Positions 44,317-51,631 of a DNA stretch of 64,000 nt are shown here, one piece after another (the stretch's first letter is position 1; each line of letters starts with the position of its first letter). The notes under the pieces are model-generated. The model was not told the origin of the DNA. It saw only the letters and a program-made list of their open reading frames with translations, and searched no databases. The position numbers were made by a program, and so were the translations under genes. The DNA is from an uncultured Alphaproteobacteria bacterium. Its GTDB lineage: Bacteria; Pseudomonadota; Alphaproteobacteria; MPNO01; UBA2964. The DNA lies in the NCBI GenBank assembly GCA_951812775.1, contig OX638326.1, positions 570,335 to 634,334 of the forward strand, given 5' to 3'.

Positions 44317-45137
44317 ACCGGCTTGTCGCCCTCAACGGCATAGCGTCTGAGCAGCCGACGCTCGTTGATATCAAAATCCGTCCGCGCGTGTAATGTACAG
44401 CGATTGTCCCAGATCGATAGATCGCCGGGAATCCATTTGTGATCGTAAATGAACTCGTCCTGTTCGATATGGTCGAACAGATACTCCAGCAACTCCGTAC
44501 TTTCCTTTACGTCCATATCGAGAATGTAGTCGGTCATCAGCCTGTTAATGAACAATGATTTGCGGCCGGTTTCAGGATGGGTCCGAACAACAGGGTGAAC
44601 GGCGCTAGGCGCCCCTTTGGTGCGTTCCTCGGACTTCATATAGCGATTGTTGGATTGGTAGTCGTAAACGTTCATTGCAACCCGCCCATCGAGCTTCTTT
44701 TTGATGTCATCGGGTAATGTTTCATAGGGTTTGTAGCAATCGACGAATAGCGTATGGCCGCCCTTTGACGGAATTTCCAGGGCGTATAGGCTTGTCGCCG
44801 AAACCGGGAGATCGAAATAACACTGATCCGAATGAAACCACATCTCGCCACCGGGCAAGATGGCGTTTTCCTTGAAGTTTGAGACGAACAACATACCCGG
44901 ATGATCTTCCGACTCAGATTCCGGTGCGGTTCGTTCCGCCTGAATCACACCGAGATTGGCACAAAGAGCAGCATGTTCCGCATCGGTTACTTGATGTCCG
45001 CGGATAAAGACCACGCCATAATCGAGCCAGGCTTTGCGAAGTGAGGCTACCGCGTCACTATCCAGCGGTTCGCACGGGTTGATACCAATGATTTCGGCGC
45101 CCAGCGCCGGTGACAGAGGCTTGATTTCGATCATCAT
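44313..45137 (-). CDS. TauD/TfdA family Fe(II)/2-oxoglutarate dioxygenase
   Basis: This 274-residue enzyme has the metal-binding HxD in MWFHSDQCYFD (about residue 98), VVRTHPETGRKSLFINRL, the distal histidine in CTLHARTDF and the arginine in RRLLRRYAVEG. It belongs to the subgroup of the 6.75- and 14.4-kb proteins, with GGHTLFVDCYKPYE and NVYDYQSNN. The start is ATG 45137 (a second ATG follows immediately). It is divergent from the MOSC gene. Substrate unknown. Confidence 0.85.
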   Translation of the reverse strand: MMIEIKPLSPALGAEIIGINPCEPLDSDAVASLRKAWLDYGVVFIRGHQVTDAEHAALCANLGVIQAERTAPESESEDHPGMLFVSNFKENAILPGGEMWFHSDQCYFDLPVSATSLYALEIPSKGGHTLFVDCYKPYETLPDDIKKKLDGRVAMNVYDYQSNNRYMKSEERTKGAPSAVHPVVRTHPETGRKSLFINRLMTDYILDMDVKESTELLEYLFDHIEQDEFIYDHKWIPGDLSIWDNRCTLHARTDFDINERRLLRRYAVEGDKPV

Positions 45138-45233
45138 TCTTTCCTCGACGCCCTAAAACATCCTACCTATCCTGCCAAGGGCTTGCTTAGACTGTAAAGA
45201 GAAACGTAACTCCACGCTCGAAGCGGACAACAC

Positions 45234-45752
45234 ATGCCTAATAGTTCGGATGAAACTGGCTCTGTTCTGGCTGTCGCGCACGATAGCGGTCACAACTTCA
45301 GCAAGCCTACCTTCGACAGCATTACACTGATCGCCGGTCTCGGTGTCGAAGGGGACGCCCATTTAGGTAAGAAGGTCCAGCACCTGTACCGGATCAAAAA
45401 GGACCCAAATGTCCCCAACCTTCGTCAGGTCCATTTAATTCATGACGAACTTCATCAGGAGTTAAACAAAAACGGTTTTGAAATCACGCCAGGCGATATG
45501 GGCGAGAATATTACGACACGCGGCATTGACCTGCCAAGCCTGCCGCAGCGAACAATCCTGAAAATCAGCAAAGAAGCGGAAATCCAAGCTCCCTGCGAAA
45601 CCCTTTGTCGCGTTAGAACCGGTATAGGTCTAACGCGTCGCCACCAGACAGTCCTGACGGCGGGCCCGGAGCTTCTTGCACACCTTGGCAGCAGCCGCAT
45701 ATTTTCTGAAAGGCCCGACGCGAGACCGATAAATTGTCCCGGCATGCCGTAA
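45234..45752 (+). pseudogene. MOSC domain protein, 3' end replaced
   Basis: Residues 1-120 are a MOSC domain: GLGVEGDAHLGKKVQHLYR, PNLRQVHLIHDEL, ITPGDMGENITTRGIDL and PQRTILKIS. MOSC proteins handle sulphur for the molybdenum cofactor or transfer activated sulphur. Normally about 50 more residues follow, with a conserved cysteine segment after IEV(T)GLRNPC. Here similarity ends after KEAEIQ (about 45590). The rest of the frame is the antisense strand of the SPOR gene fragment. The gene therefore seems cut by the rearrangement that also brought in the insertion sequence. It lies near the molybdenum hydroxylase gene. Confidence 0.65.
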
Positions 45753-46112
45753 CCGCGCTTTTTGAACGGTGAAAGTCCGCGTGCCAATCAGATCCTTGTT
45801 CCGCTTGATCACTCGACGGGCAAACTCGGCAGCGTCATTGCGCCTTTTGCTGGCCGCAACCTGAACCCAGATCGTTCCTTTCGAAGGACGCCTTACTTCC
45901 TTTTTCATCTTGGAATTCCTGCGCTTTTTAGTGAAGCGGATCGGCTTGCCGGAGTTCTTGAGTTTATCGACCATCTTTTTCATTGGTTTCGGCCTTTTAG
46001 CCGATTGGACACCTCGAAGAACGTTCGGTTTGGCCGCTTGCGGCGTGATTTGACCGGGTGGGCGCGTCTGAGTGTCGGTTTTTTCGAGCCGTTTTGCGTC
46101 GATTTGATCGGT
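45630..46112 (-). pseudogene. SPOR-domain protein fragment
   Basis: The ORF 45630-45983 (117 residues) ends in a SPOR (peptidoglycan-binding) domain: TIWVQVAASKRRNDAAEFARR, then IYRSRVGPFRKYAAAAKVCKKL. The same frame continues upstream without a start to a stop near 46112, reading a Lys/Pro/Gln-rich linker (RPPGQITPQAAKPN). Such linkers normally join a SPOR domain to an N-terminal lipoprotein or carboxypeptidase part. Just beyond lies the insertion sequence and, on its other side, the start of a lipoprotein gene ending in a similar Ala/Lys/Pro stretch. I infer one gene split by the insertion plus a small frame error. Confidence 0.6.
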
Positions 46113-46119
46113 TTAGCCG

Positions 46120-47300
46120 GTCGAACCGGCCGTTCCGGCGTCATGTGGGCGCACTTCGCCCCTGGAGCCAGAGGAAACGGCGCATGTTATACGCCAGATT
46201 GGTCATGCCGATCTTGGCCTCGGCCCGGGCGATGCCGATGGTCCGAACCGAGAGCGCCATCAAGCCTTTCTGATGGGCGAAGACATGCTCGACGGCGGAG
46301 CGTACCGCCGAGCGCGCCGCGTTGGCCTTGGCCAGGGTCGCCGGCATCGGCTTGCCGCGCGGCTTGCGGAAGTGGATCTGGGAGCGCTTGCCTTGGCGCG
46401 CCAGCATCTTCTCGTTACGCTTGGACCGATAGGCGGTATCCGCCCAGACCGGGCTCGCCGTGTTCTCCGGATCGATCAGACCGGCGAGCTGGCGGCCGTC
46501 ATTGGCGGCGGCATCGGTGACGCGCCACTTGCGGATCAACCCGTGCCGCCGGTCCGTGGAGATGTGGTTCTTGTAGCCAAACGCCGGCACCATGATCTCC
46601 GGCCCCTTGGGGCGCCCATCCTCCAGACGCTTCACTCGGCCACGCTTCATGGTCCAGCGCGCATCCCGGTCTTTCTGGGCCAGCTTGGCCGGCTTGTCCT
46701 TCCACTCCTCTGGCACCTTGCCGGCCTTCAACGCCACCTTCTCCGGAACGCTGTTGCGCTGCCTGGGCGCCGCGACGATCGTGGCATCGACGATCTGGCC
46801 CGACAGCGCCAGGTAGCCATGGCCGCGCAGGTGTTCGTCGAAGCGATCGAACAACGCCTCGATCGCCTTGGCCTGCACCAGCAACTCACGGAACAGCCAG
46901 ATCGTCTTGGCGTCCGGCACCCGGGCGTGAAGCCCCAGGCCCAGGAACCGCATGAAAGACAGCCGGTCGCGGATCTGGAACTCGGTTTGATCATCCGAGA
47001 GATTGTATAGTGCCTGCAACACCAGGGTCTTGAACATCAGAACGGGGTCATAGGGAGGCCGGCCACCCTGGCGCCGGTCCGAGCGACGTAGCGCCCGGAT
47101 CAAGGGCCGGCGAAACAACTCGAAATCGACCAACTCACCAAGCCGAAGCAACGGATCACCCGCCGCCGACAGCGCCGCGTAACGCTCATCAAGATCGAAA
47201 AAACCGGGCTGAGCCGACATTCCATCCTCCATCAAGCCGATGAGAGAAGTGAAGCAGATCATGGCCAAAATGACGAGGTTTTTAGAGGCGCCCGATTTAC
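46120..47300 (-). mobile_element. IS5-family insertion sequence (ends not resolved)
   Basis: The span is set by the transposase gene and by where flanking coding similarity stops. I could not identify convincing terminal inverted repeats or a target duplication by eye, so the ends are approximate (tens of bases). On the right, the lipoprotein frame runs into the element within AAVKPAASKSGASKN. On the left, a Lys/Pro-rich SPOR-protein linker begins just past the transposase stop. Codon use of the transposase is visibly more GC-rich than that of its neighbours. Confidence 0.75.
46141..47220 (-). CDS. IS5 family transposase
   Basis: This 359-residue transposase is taken from ATG 47220 (MSAQPGFFDLDERYAAL). 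An upstream ATG at 47232 is also in frame, and the whole frame is fused to the interrupted lipoprotein. The N-terminal DUF772-like part has GRPPYDPVLMFKTLVLQALY and LSFMRFLGLGL. The DDE catalytic residues are in IVDATIVAAPRQ, VWADTAYRSKRNEKML and SAVEHVFAHQKG. It is intact in length for the family, so it may still be active. GC-rich codon use suggests recent arrival. Confidence 0.9.
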   Translation of the reverse strand: MSAQPGFFDLDERYAALSAAGDPLLRLGELVDFELFRRPLIRALRRSDRRQGGRPPYDPVLMFKTLVLQALYNLSDDQTEFQIRDRLSFMRFLGLGLHARVPDAKTIWLFRELLVQAKAIEALFDRFDEHLRGHGYLALSGQIVDATIVAAPRQRNSVPEKVALKAGKVPEEWKDKPAKLAQKDRDARWTMKRGRVKRLEDGRPKGPEIMVPAFGYKNHISTDRRHGLIRKWRVTDAAANDGRQLAGLIDPENTASPVWADTAYRSKRNEKMLARQGKRSQIHFRKPRGKPMPATLAKANAARSAVRSAVEHVFAHQKGLMALSVRTIGIARAEAKIGMTNLAYNMRRFLWLQGRSAPT

Positions 47301-47595
47301 TGGCAGCTGGTTTAACCGCCGCCACGGCCTTTGCCATTTCGCCTTCCGGCACCGCTTCCATCGGCACAGGGTCAATGCGACGACAGGCGAACCAATAAGC
47401 CGACCCGCCATCACGAAGGTAGACCGCGTGGCGGCCATGCTCGCTACAACGTGCTTGCGCATACTCAGCTGCTGATTTTGCTGATAACGCCTCAACGACA
47501 ACCTGTTCAGGATTGGAAATCACTGACGTCGCCGCGAAACAACCGCTCAGCATCGTGGCCAAAGCCACAATGGGTACCAATCTGAATATCCGCAT
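47290..47595 (-). pseudogene. Lipoprotein gene interrupted by the IS5 element
   Basis: The first 100 or so residues begin MRIFRLVPIVALATMLSGC, a lipoprotein signal with the lipobox LSGC (cysteine at residue 19). They continue through ARCSEHGRHAVYLRDG and AYWFACRRIDPVPMEAV to the Ala/Lys/Pro stretch where the insertion sequence starts. The frame then runs into transposase sequence, so the native C-terminus is lost. The SPOR-domain fragment on the far side of the element could be the missing part. Without it the lipoprotein would be an outer-membrane-anchored stub. Confidence 0.6.
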
Positions 47596-47683
47596 TACAT
47601 CGCTTCCCCGCGATCCATTCGACCGCTTTCCAACTCGTCTCTAGACTATAGTTAGAGGGGTTTGCGTTAATTTAGCCTTAACC

Positions 47684-47716
47684 AAAAAAGAAAGGCGGAC
47701 CAATATGATCCGCCCT
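47684..47716 (-). terminator. Rho-independent terminator of the hydroxynicotinate reductase operon
   Basis: On the minus strand, GGCGGA (47714-47709) pairs with TCCGCC (47699-47694) around a 9-base loop, with an extra AAGG/CTTT extension. TTTCTTTTTT follows. It lies 20 bp after the stop of the second AA_synth gene and so closes the hnr-UPF0280-AA_synth-AA_synth transcript. Confidence 0.85.
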
Positions 47717-47735
47717 TCCAGTCTTCTTTGTAGCG

Positions 47736-48320
47736 TTAGCGGAGGCCATCCTCGCCGGTTGCTTCATCAGTCGTCAATCCGCCAACACGGGGGAATGGTC
47801 GACCGGAATTCGTAACCGAAATCGCGACCAGGATTTCATTGGATCGCGGCGCATCCGCCATCCCGACTTCCATGCCATCAAAGTGACTACGGACATATGC
47901 CGCATCCTTGTGACCAAGAGGCACATCAATCCTGGTACCCTGGCCACCGAGTTTTTTAACAGACGGCACCAATGCGGCCCCCTTCTCAACTTCCTTGCGA
48001 AGCGGCGCGCCAAGCTTGGGATGCAGAATAGCAGCAGCGTGTTCCCACTCGCCATTCTCGCCGACGATAGCAGCCTTGCCATAGCTTTCAGCCTGCGCCG
48101 GTGTGATCCCAAGGGCTTCAACACACATCTTGCCGAGATAACCACCGAGTTCTTCGCCAATATCCATCAGCTCTGATAAATCTTCCTCATACCGACCGGC
48201 AAAAGGATTTTCGATGACGGCCAACGCCGATGCTTTCCGCGTCTCAGGCTCGACCGGCTTGCCAATATCGCTGTGAGTTGTTTCAACAATTACCTGGGTT
48301 TTTCTGATCCTGGCCTTCAT
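47736..48320 (-). CDS. AA_synth family protein (copy 2)
   Basis: This 194-residue protein is of the 'amino acid synthesis' family (PF06684), whose biochemical role is unclear. Typical blocks are ENPFAGRYEEDLSELMDIGE, YGKAAIVGENGEWEHAAAIL, GAALVPSVKK, RIDVPLGHKDAAYVRSHFD and APRSNEI. Its start overlaps the stop of the upstream paralogue (ATGA). It is the last gene of the hnr operon, just before the terminator. I would expect a catabolic or protective role tied to the reduced pyridine intermediates, but that is only from position. Confidence 0.8.
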   Translation of the reverse strand: MKARIRKTQVIVETTHSDIGKPVEPETRKASALAVIENPFAGRYEEDLSELMDIGEELGGYLGKMCVEALGITPAQAESYGKAAIVGENGEWEHAAAILHPKLGAPLRKEVEKGAALVPSVKKLGGQGTRIDVPLGHKDAAYVRSHFDGMEVGMADAPRSNEILVAISVTNSGRPFPRVGGLTTDEATGEDGLR

Positions 48321-48952
48321 TTAAGTCCATCCTCTCCCTGAATATCAGAAGCTTTTAAGCCGCCTGCCCGATCATAGATGCGGGCACCAGTTGCCATCGA
48401 TTGTATCCAGACAACCTCATCCGCACGCGGCGCGTCCGGAATGGAGCATTCGATACAATCAAAGTGGCTTCGGACATAGGCGGCATTTACGTGCGCCAAA
48501 GGCACATCAACCGGGCGTCCCGGTCCAGCGACCTTCTTGGTCGACGGTACAATCGCTTTGGAGGGTGTAATCAGCTGACGCATGCCGTACCCGCCTGGCT
48601 CATGCCAAAGGGCGGCGTGCTCAAGCTCACCATTTTCGCCCACGATCGCTGATTTGCCATAGGCAACAATCTTGTCAACGCCACCAAGTGCATCAATTAG
48701 ACGCTGCGCCATAGCAGTTCCCAGTGGTTTGAGCGCTTCCATCAGTGGCATCAAATCTTCTTCATACCGTCCGGCATAAGGATTGGCACACACTGCGGCG
48801 ATATACCCTTTCAGCTGGGGCGGATCTGCGGGCGGGCCGAACTCATGCAATGTTTCCTCAATATGAATAACGAATTTGCGAACCTTCACGAACTCGCCGA
48901 AATCACCTTGTGATGTCGTTTGGATATCAGAAATACTTCTTGAATCGTCCAT
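48317..48952 (-). CDS. AA_synth family protein (copy 1)
   Basis: This 211-residue PF06684 protein is paralogous to the following gene: ANPYAGRYEEDLMPLMEAL, YGKSAIVGENGELEHAALW, KAIVPSTKKV, PVDVPLAHVNAAYVRSHFD and APRADEVVW. Compared with copy 2 it has an extra 15-20 residues at the N-terminus. Adjacent, translationally coupled copies suggest a heteromer. It lies 11 bp after the UPF0280 gene. Confidence 0.8.
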   Translation of the reverse strand: MDDSRSISDIQTTSQGDFGEFVKVRKFVIHIEETLHEFGPPADPPQLKGYIAAVCANPYAGRYEEDLMPLMEALKPLGTAMAQRLIDALGGVDKIVAYGKSAIVGENGELEHAALWHEPGGYGMRQLITPSKAIVPSTKKVAGPGRPVDVPLAHVNAAYVRSHFDCIECSIPDAPRADEVVWIQSMATGARIYDRAGGLKASDIQGEDGLK

Positions 48953-48963
48953 ACCCTTCTCCC

Positions 48964-49827
48964 TTATGCCGCTTCCGCGATCAGTCCAGCGGGTGCCGTT
49001 CCAACCACACGAAAATTATTTTGTAATACCAACACCGCCGCTGAAATGAGTCCAGCCTGTTCCGACTTTAAAGCAGCCTCTTCTCCAGCTTCCAGCGCTT
49101 GATCAATCGTCTCTTGATCCAGTGCCCCGACAGCTACCGTAACCATCCGACTACCTAGATCACTATCAGGGTCCTGCTCGGTCGCAGGACTACGCTGAAC
49201 TGCATGATGACTTGCAACGACTGAATTGGCGATCAGTGTCGCCTCTATATCAGCCACAGCTGCATTCTTTGCCAGCACCGTTACGGAGTCCGCGATGCCT
49301 AGTGAAAAGCTACGCCCTTTCCAGCCGCTCGTTGCAATGCCGCGAACAGGCTTGTCATTTGTCAGAACACAATCGCCATCGATATTTGGTAGATGGTAGT
49401 CAGCAACTAATCCGGCCGTGAGACTGTGCCCATCGGTCAAATGAAATGCAATATCGCCACCATTATTGACGTAGGCCTTTTCGAGGGCACGCCCGGCTGT
49501 CATTGCCTGCAGAACTTCATCGGCAACAGCCCCAGCGACTGCCGCCATCGGCGTAACAAATACATCCCGATGGGATGAGCAAGCCGCCTGCATCCGAGAG
49601 GCAACAGTCCCTTCCGTTCGCCATTCTTCGTCGAACTCGGAACGCAATGCGGCAAGCTCTTGCACTAAGGACGGTAAGATTTCGGGGAAACAGCTCATCG
49701 CTTGATCGTAAGCCAGGCGAATTTCATCCGGATCACCAAATGCCTGAATAATCAGATCTATCGGGCCCTGATTGAGATGCAGCCTGCGGCCGTCCGGCAA
49801 TAAACCCATTTGCGCCGGCGCAAACAT
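48964..49827 (-). CDS. UPF0280 family protein (ApbE-like fold)
   Basis: This 287-residue UPF0280 protein is a family structurally related to ApbE flavin transferases. Visible motifs are SSHRDVFVTPMAAVAGAVADEVL (about residue 86), KAYVNNGGDIAFHL (about 116) and IATSGWKGRSFSLGIADSVTVLA (about 165). Its start codon directly follows the stop of the reductase gene, so the two are tightly coupled. An ApbE-like protein next to an iron-sulphur/flavin-type reductase could attach or handle a flavin; this is speculation. Confidence 0.82.
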   Translation of the reverse strand: MFAPAQMGLLPDGRRLHLNQGPIDLIIQAFGDPDEIRLAYDQAMSCFPEILPSLVQELAALRSEFDEEWRTEGTVASRMQAACSSHRDVFVTPMAAVAGAVADEVLQAMTAGRALEKAYVNNGGDIAFHLTDGHSLTAGLVADYHLPNIDGDCVLTNDKPVRGIATSGWKGRSFSLGIADSVTVLAKNAAVADIEATLIANSVVASHHAVQRSPATEQDPDSDLGSRMVTVAVGALDQETIDQALEAGEEAALKSEQAGLISAAVLVLQNNFRVVGTAPAGLIAEAA

Positions 49828-51321
49828 CTAGCTGTCCTGTGCCTCTTCTGCCTCTTTTCCGACATCGAGGGGCCACGGATGATCTTCGCGCCATGGCACC
49901 GAGCGAATTTCTTCGTTTTCCAGAACGTCTTCAAGCGGCTGAACGCGATCCACATACCCGCCAAGTTCTTCATAATCATCCGCCTGCACAGTGAATTCAA
50001 TGGGCGCGACCAATGCCGGGGTTGGTACATAGCCGAACGAATTGTCAGGCATCTCGTTGACATCTACCAACAGCGTAATGCCACCCCCCGGCCACACAAA
50101 CACCGGCGCACCACCACAGGTGACCTGGGTATGCGATTTCTTTACAGAGCGCGTTAGCAGTACCGGGTTAACCGTCACACCCGCTCGTAAACTTCCCCCT
50201 GCGCCGCCCATAAACATGACGGAACAAAGCGCGGGTTCACAATTCTCGCCGATCCGATCAACAACGATCTGAACCGCTTCCGGCATGTCTTTCTGAACCG
50301 GATTGAGATCATCATCCAATTCGTAATAAGCCGAGTCCTGTCCTGTCGTGGAAACCATCAAAAGCCGTTCACCAGCCCAGGCCACGTCGGGATCAATCTT
50401 TTCAATAATGTCTAGCGGGTCCGTAATATCCGTGCCGCCCCAGCCTGCGCCATGATCAGCAACCTGAAAATATCGACCAGGCGTTGACCGGCGGCCGCGC
50501 ACCTTGAATCCTGCTGGCGGCATATCGATGAACTTGCCGGCCTGATGTTCGCTCAGAACCGCCGTGATGTGGTCATCCACGACGATCACCTCATCAACAT
50601 GGTTATGCCATTGCGGGGCAAAAATACCGACGGTCGCGGAACCGCACCCGACCCGCATCCGCTCTTCCTGAACACCGTTGATAATGGGTGGTTTTCCGGC
50701 CCGAACAACGATTTCTGCACCACCGTCGATGGTCATTTCAACCGCCTCCTTATTGCAGAGACGCATCATTGTGTTGCAGGTCGTATTGCCTTCTTTTTTG
50801 GTTCCGCCCGTCAGATGACGAACGCCACCGATCGCTAGCATCTGTGACCCATATTCAGCGGTCGTGACATGCCCAACCTGTTCGTCATTCACCCGAATTG
50901 CTGCGGGTTCCGGACCGATATAGGCATCTGTGTCGATTTTTACTTTGACGCCGCAATAGCTGAACACCCCTTCGCTCACGACTGTGACCATATCGACACC
51001 GTCCTGGTCACTTCCAACGATGAAGGGAGCTGGTTTGTAATCCGGATACGTTGTTTTCGAGCCGATCCCGGTCAAAAAGGTCGGCGCCTGACTGATTAAT
51101 GAGCCGTCCCAACTTTCTGACGCCTGAACAAACGGGATCATCTCACCCTTCTCATCCATGACTTTCTGAGCAACAACAACGGGGTCCATTCTGACAAGTT
51201 TTCCGTCAAAATTACCGTATCTATCGCAAGCCCCTGTTTTCCCTTCGCGAATCCGGCAAAGAACGGGACAGGCATCGCATCTGATCAGACCGTCATCTTT
51301 GGTGTTCGTATCATCGGCCAT
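49828..51321 (-). CDS. hnr: 6-hydroxynicotinate reductase-type iron-sulphur protein
   Basis: This 497-residue protein is of the type annotated as 6-hydroxynicotinate reductase. It starts at ATG 51321 (GGGGAG upstream). The N-terminus carries four cysteines, C15, C18, C22 and C32 (RCDACPVLCRIREGKTGACD), suited to a 4Fe-4S cluster. Later blocks include GVFSYCGVKVKIDTDAYIG, GGTKKEGNTTCNTMMRLCNK, CGSATVGIFAPQWHNHVDEV and GWGGTDITDP. The Eubacterium barkeri enzyme uses reduced ferredoxin to make 1,4,5,6-tetrahydro-6-oxonicotinate, the substrate of enamidase. The call is supported by the enamidase at 37.8 kb and the ferredoxin-reducing genes next door. Confidence 0.8.
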   Translation of the reverse strand: MADDTNTKDDGLIRCDACPVLCRIREGKTGACDRYGNFDGKLVRMDPVVVAQKVMDEKGEMIPFVQASESWDGSLISQAPTFLTGIGSKTTYPDYKPAPFIVGSDQDGVDMVTVVSEGVFSYCGVKVKIDTDAYIGPEPAAIRVNDEQVGHVTTAEYGSQMLAIGGVRHLTGGTKKEGNTTCNTMMRLCNKEAVEMTIDGGAEIVVRAGKPPIINGVQEERMRVGCGSATVGIFAPQWHNHVDEVIVVDDHITAVLSEHQAGKFIDMPPAGFKVRGRRSTPGRYFQVADHGAGWGGTDITDPLDIIEKIDPDVAWAGERLLMVSTTGQDSAYYELDDDLNPVQKDMPEAVQIVVDRIGENCEPALCSVMFMGGAGGSLRAGVTVNPVLLTRSVKKSHTQVTCGGAPVFVWPGGGITLLVDVNEMPDNSFGYVPTPALVAPIEFTVQADDYEELGGYVDRVQPLEDVLENEEIRSVPWREDHPWPLDVGKEAEEAQDS

Positions 51322-51355
51322 GTTGTGCTCCCCGGCGAATTTACCGTCACATAAT

Positions 51356-51403
51356 AATTGTTTGTGTACATACAAATGTCCGCGAGCAACAGATCTCTGT
51401 CAA
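51356..51403 (-). promoter_or_regulatory. hnr operon promoter and MarR-type operator
   Basis: On the minus strand TTGACA (51403-51398) and GACATT (51380-51375) are 17 bp apart. The motif TTTGTGTACATACAAA (plus strand, 51361-51376; inverted repeat TTTGT-N6-ACAAA) overlaps the -10 region and predicted start. AATTGTTTGTGTAC at 51356-51369 is identical over 14 bp to the sequence in the marR promoter (56501-56514). Binding here would block transcription. Confidence 0.7.
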
Positions 51404-51484
51404 GGAGCTTCAATGGAAAGAAAATGCGCCGGGTTTCACGCACCAACTGTTGCACATTGTGAAATTAAATTTGCATGCGAAACC

Positions 51485-51545
51485 CTTGACAATTGCCCGA
51501 CTTGGCAGATACTGGCCGCGATGACAATTGTAAGTGTACATACAA
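51485..51545 (+). promoter_or_regulatory. korAB promoter and MarR-type operator
   Basis: TTGACA (51485-51490) and ATACTG (51508-51513) are spaced by 17 bp. TAAGTGTACATACAATT follows at 51531-51547, with the core GTGTACATA at 51534-51542, about 14 bp past the predicted start. This is divergent from the hnr promoter, and the two operator cores are 170 bp apart. The rest of the 310-bp gap between the two genes shows no other gene. Confidence 0.65.
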
Positions 51546-51631
51546 TTATTTATTTATCGATTTCGTCATACTAATGACATTAAACTGAACCGGAAAACTG
51601 GCGTTTTTTGCCAACCAACCTAATCGGAACC

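Noticed and set aside
45600..45752. C-terminal 50 residues of the MOSC frame as a genuine protein end
   Set aside because: This part is exactly antisense to the SPOR domain fragment and bears no MOSC similarity.
51299..51574. 91-codon frame across the hnr/korAB intergenic region
   Set aside because: It covers both promoters and both operators and has no family features.
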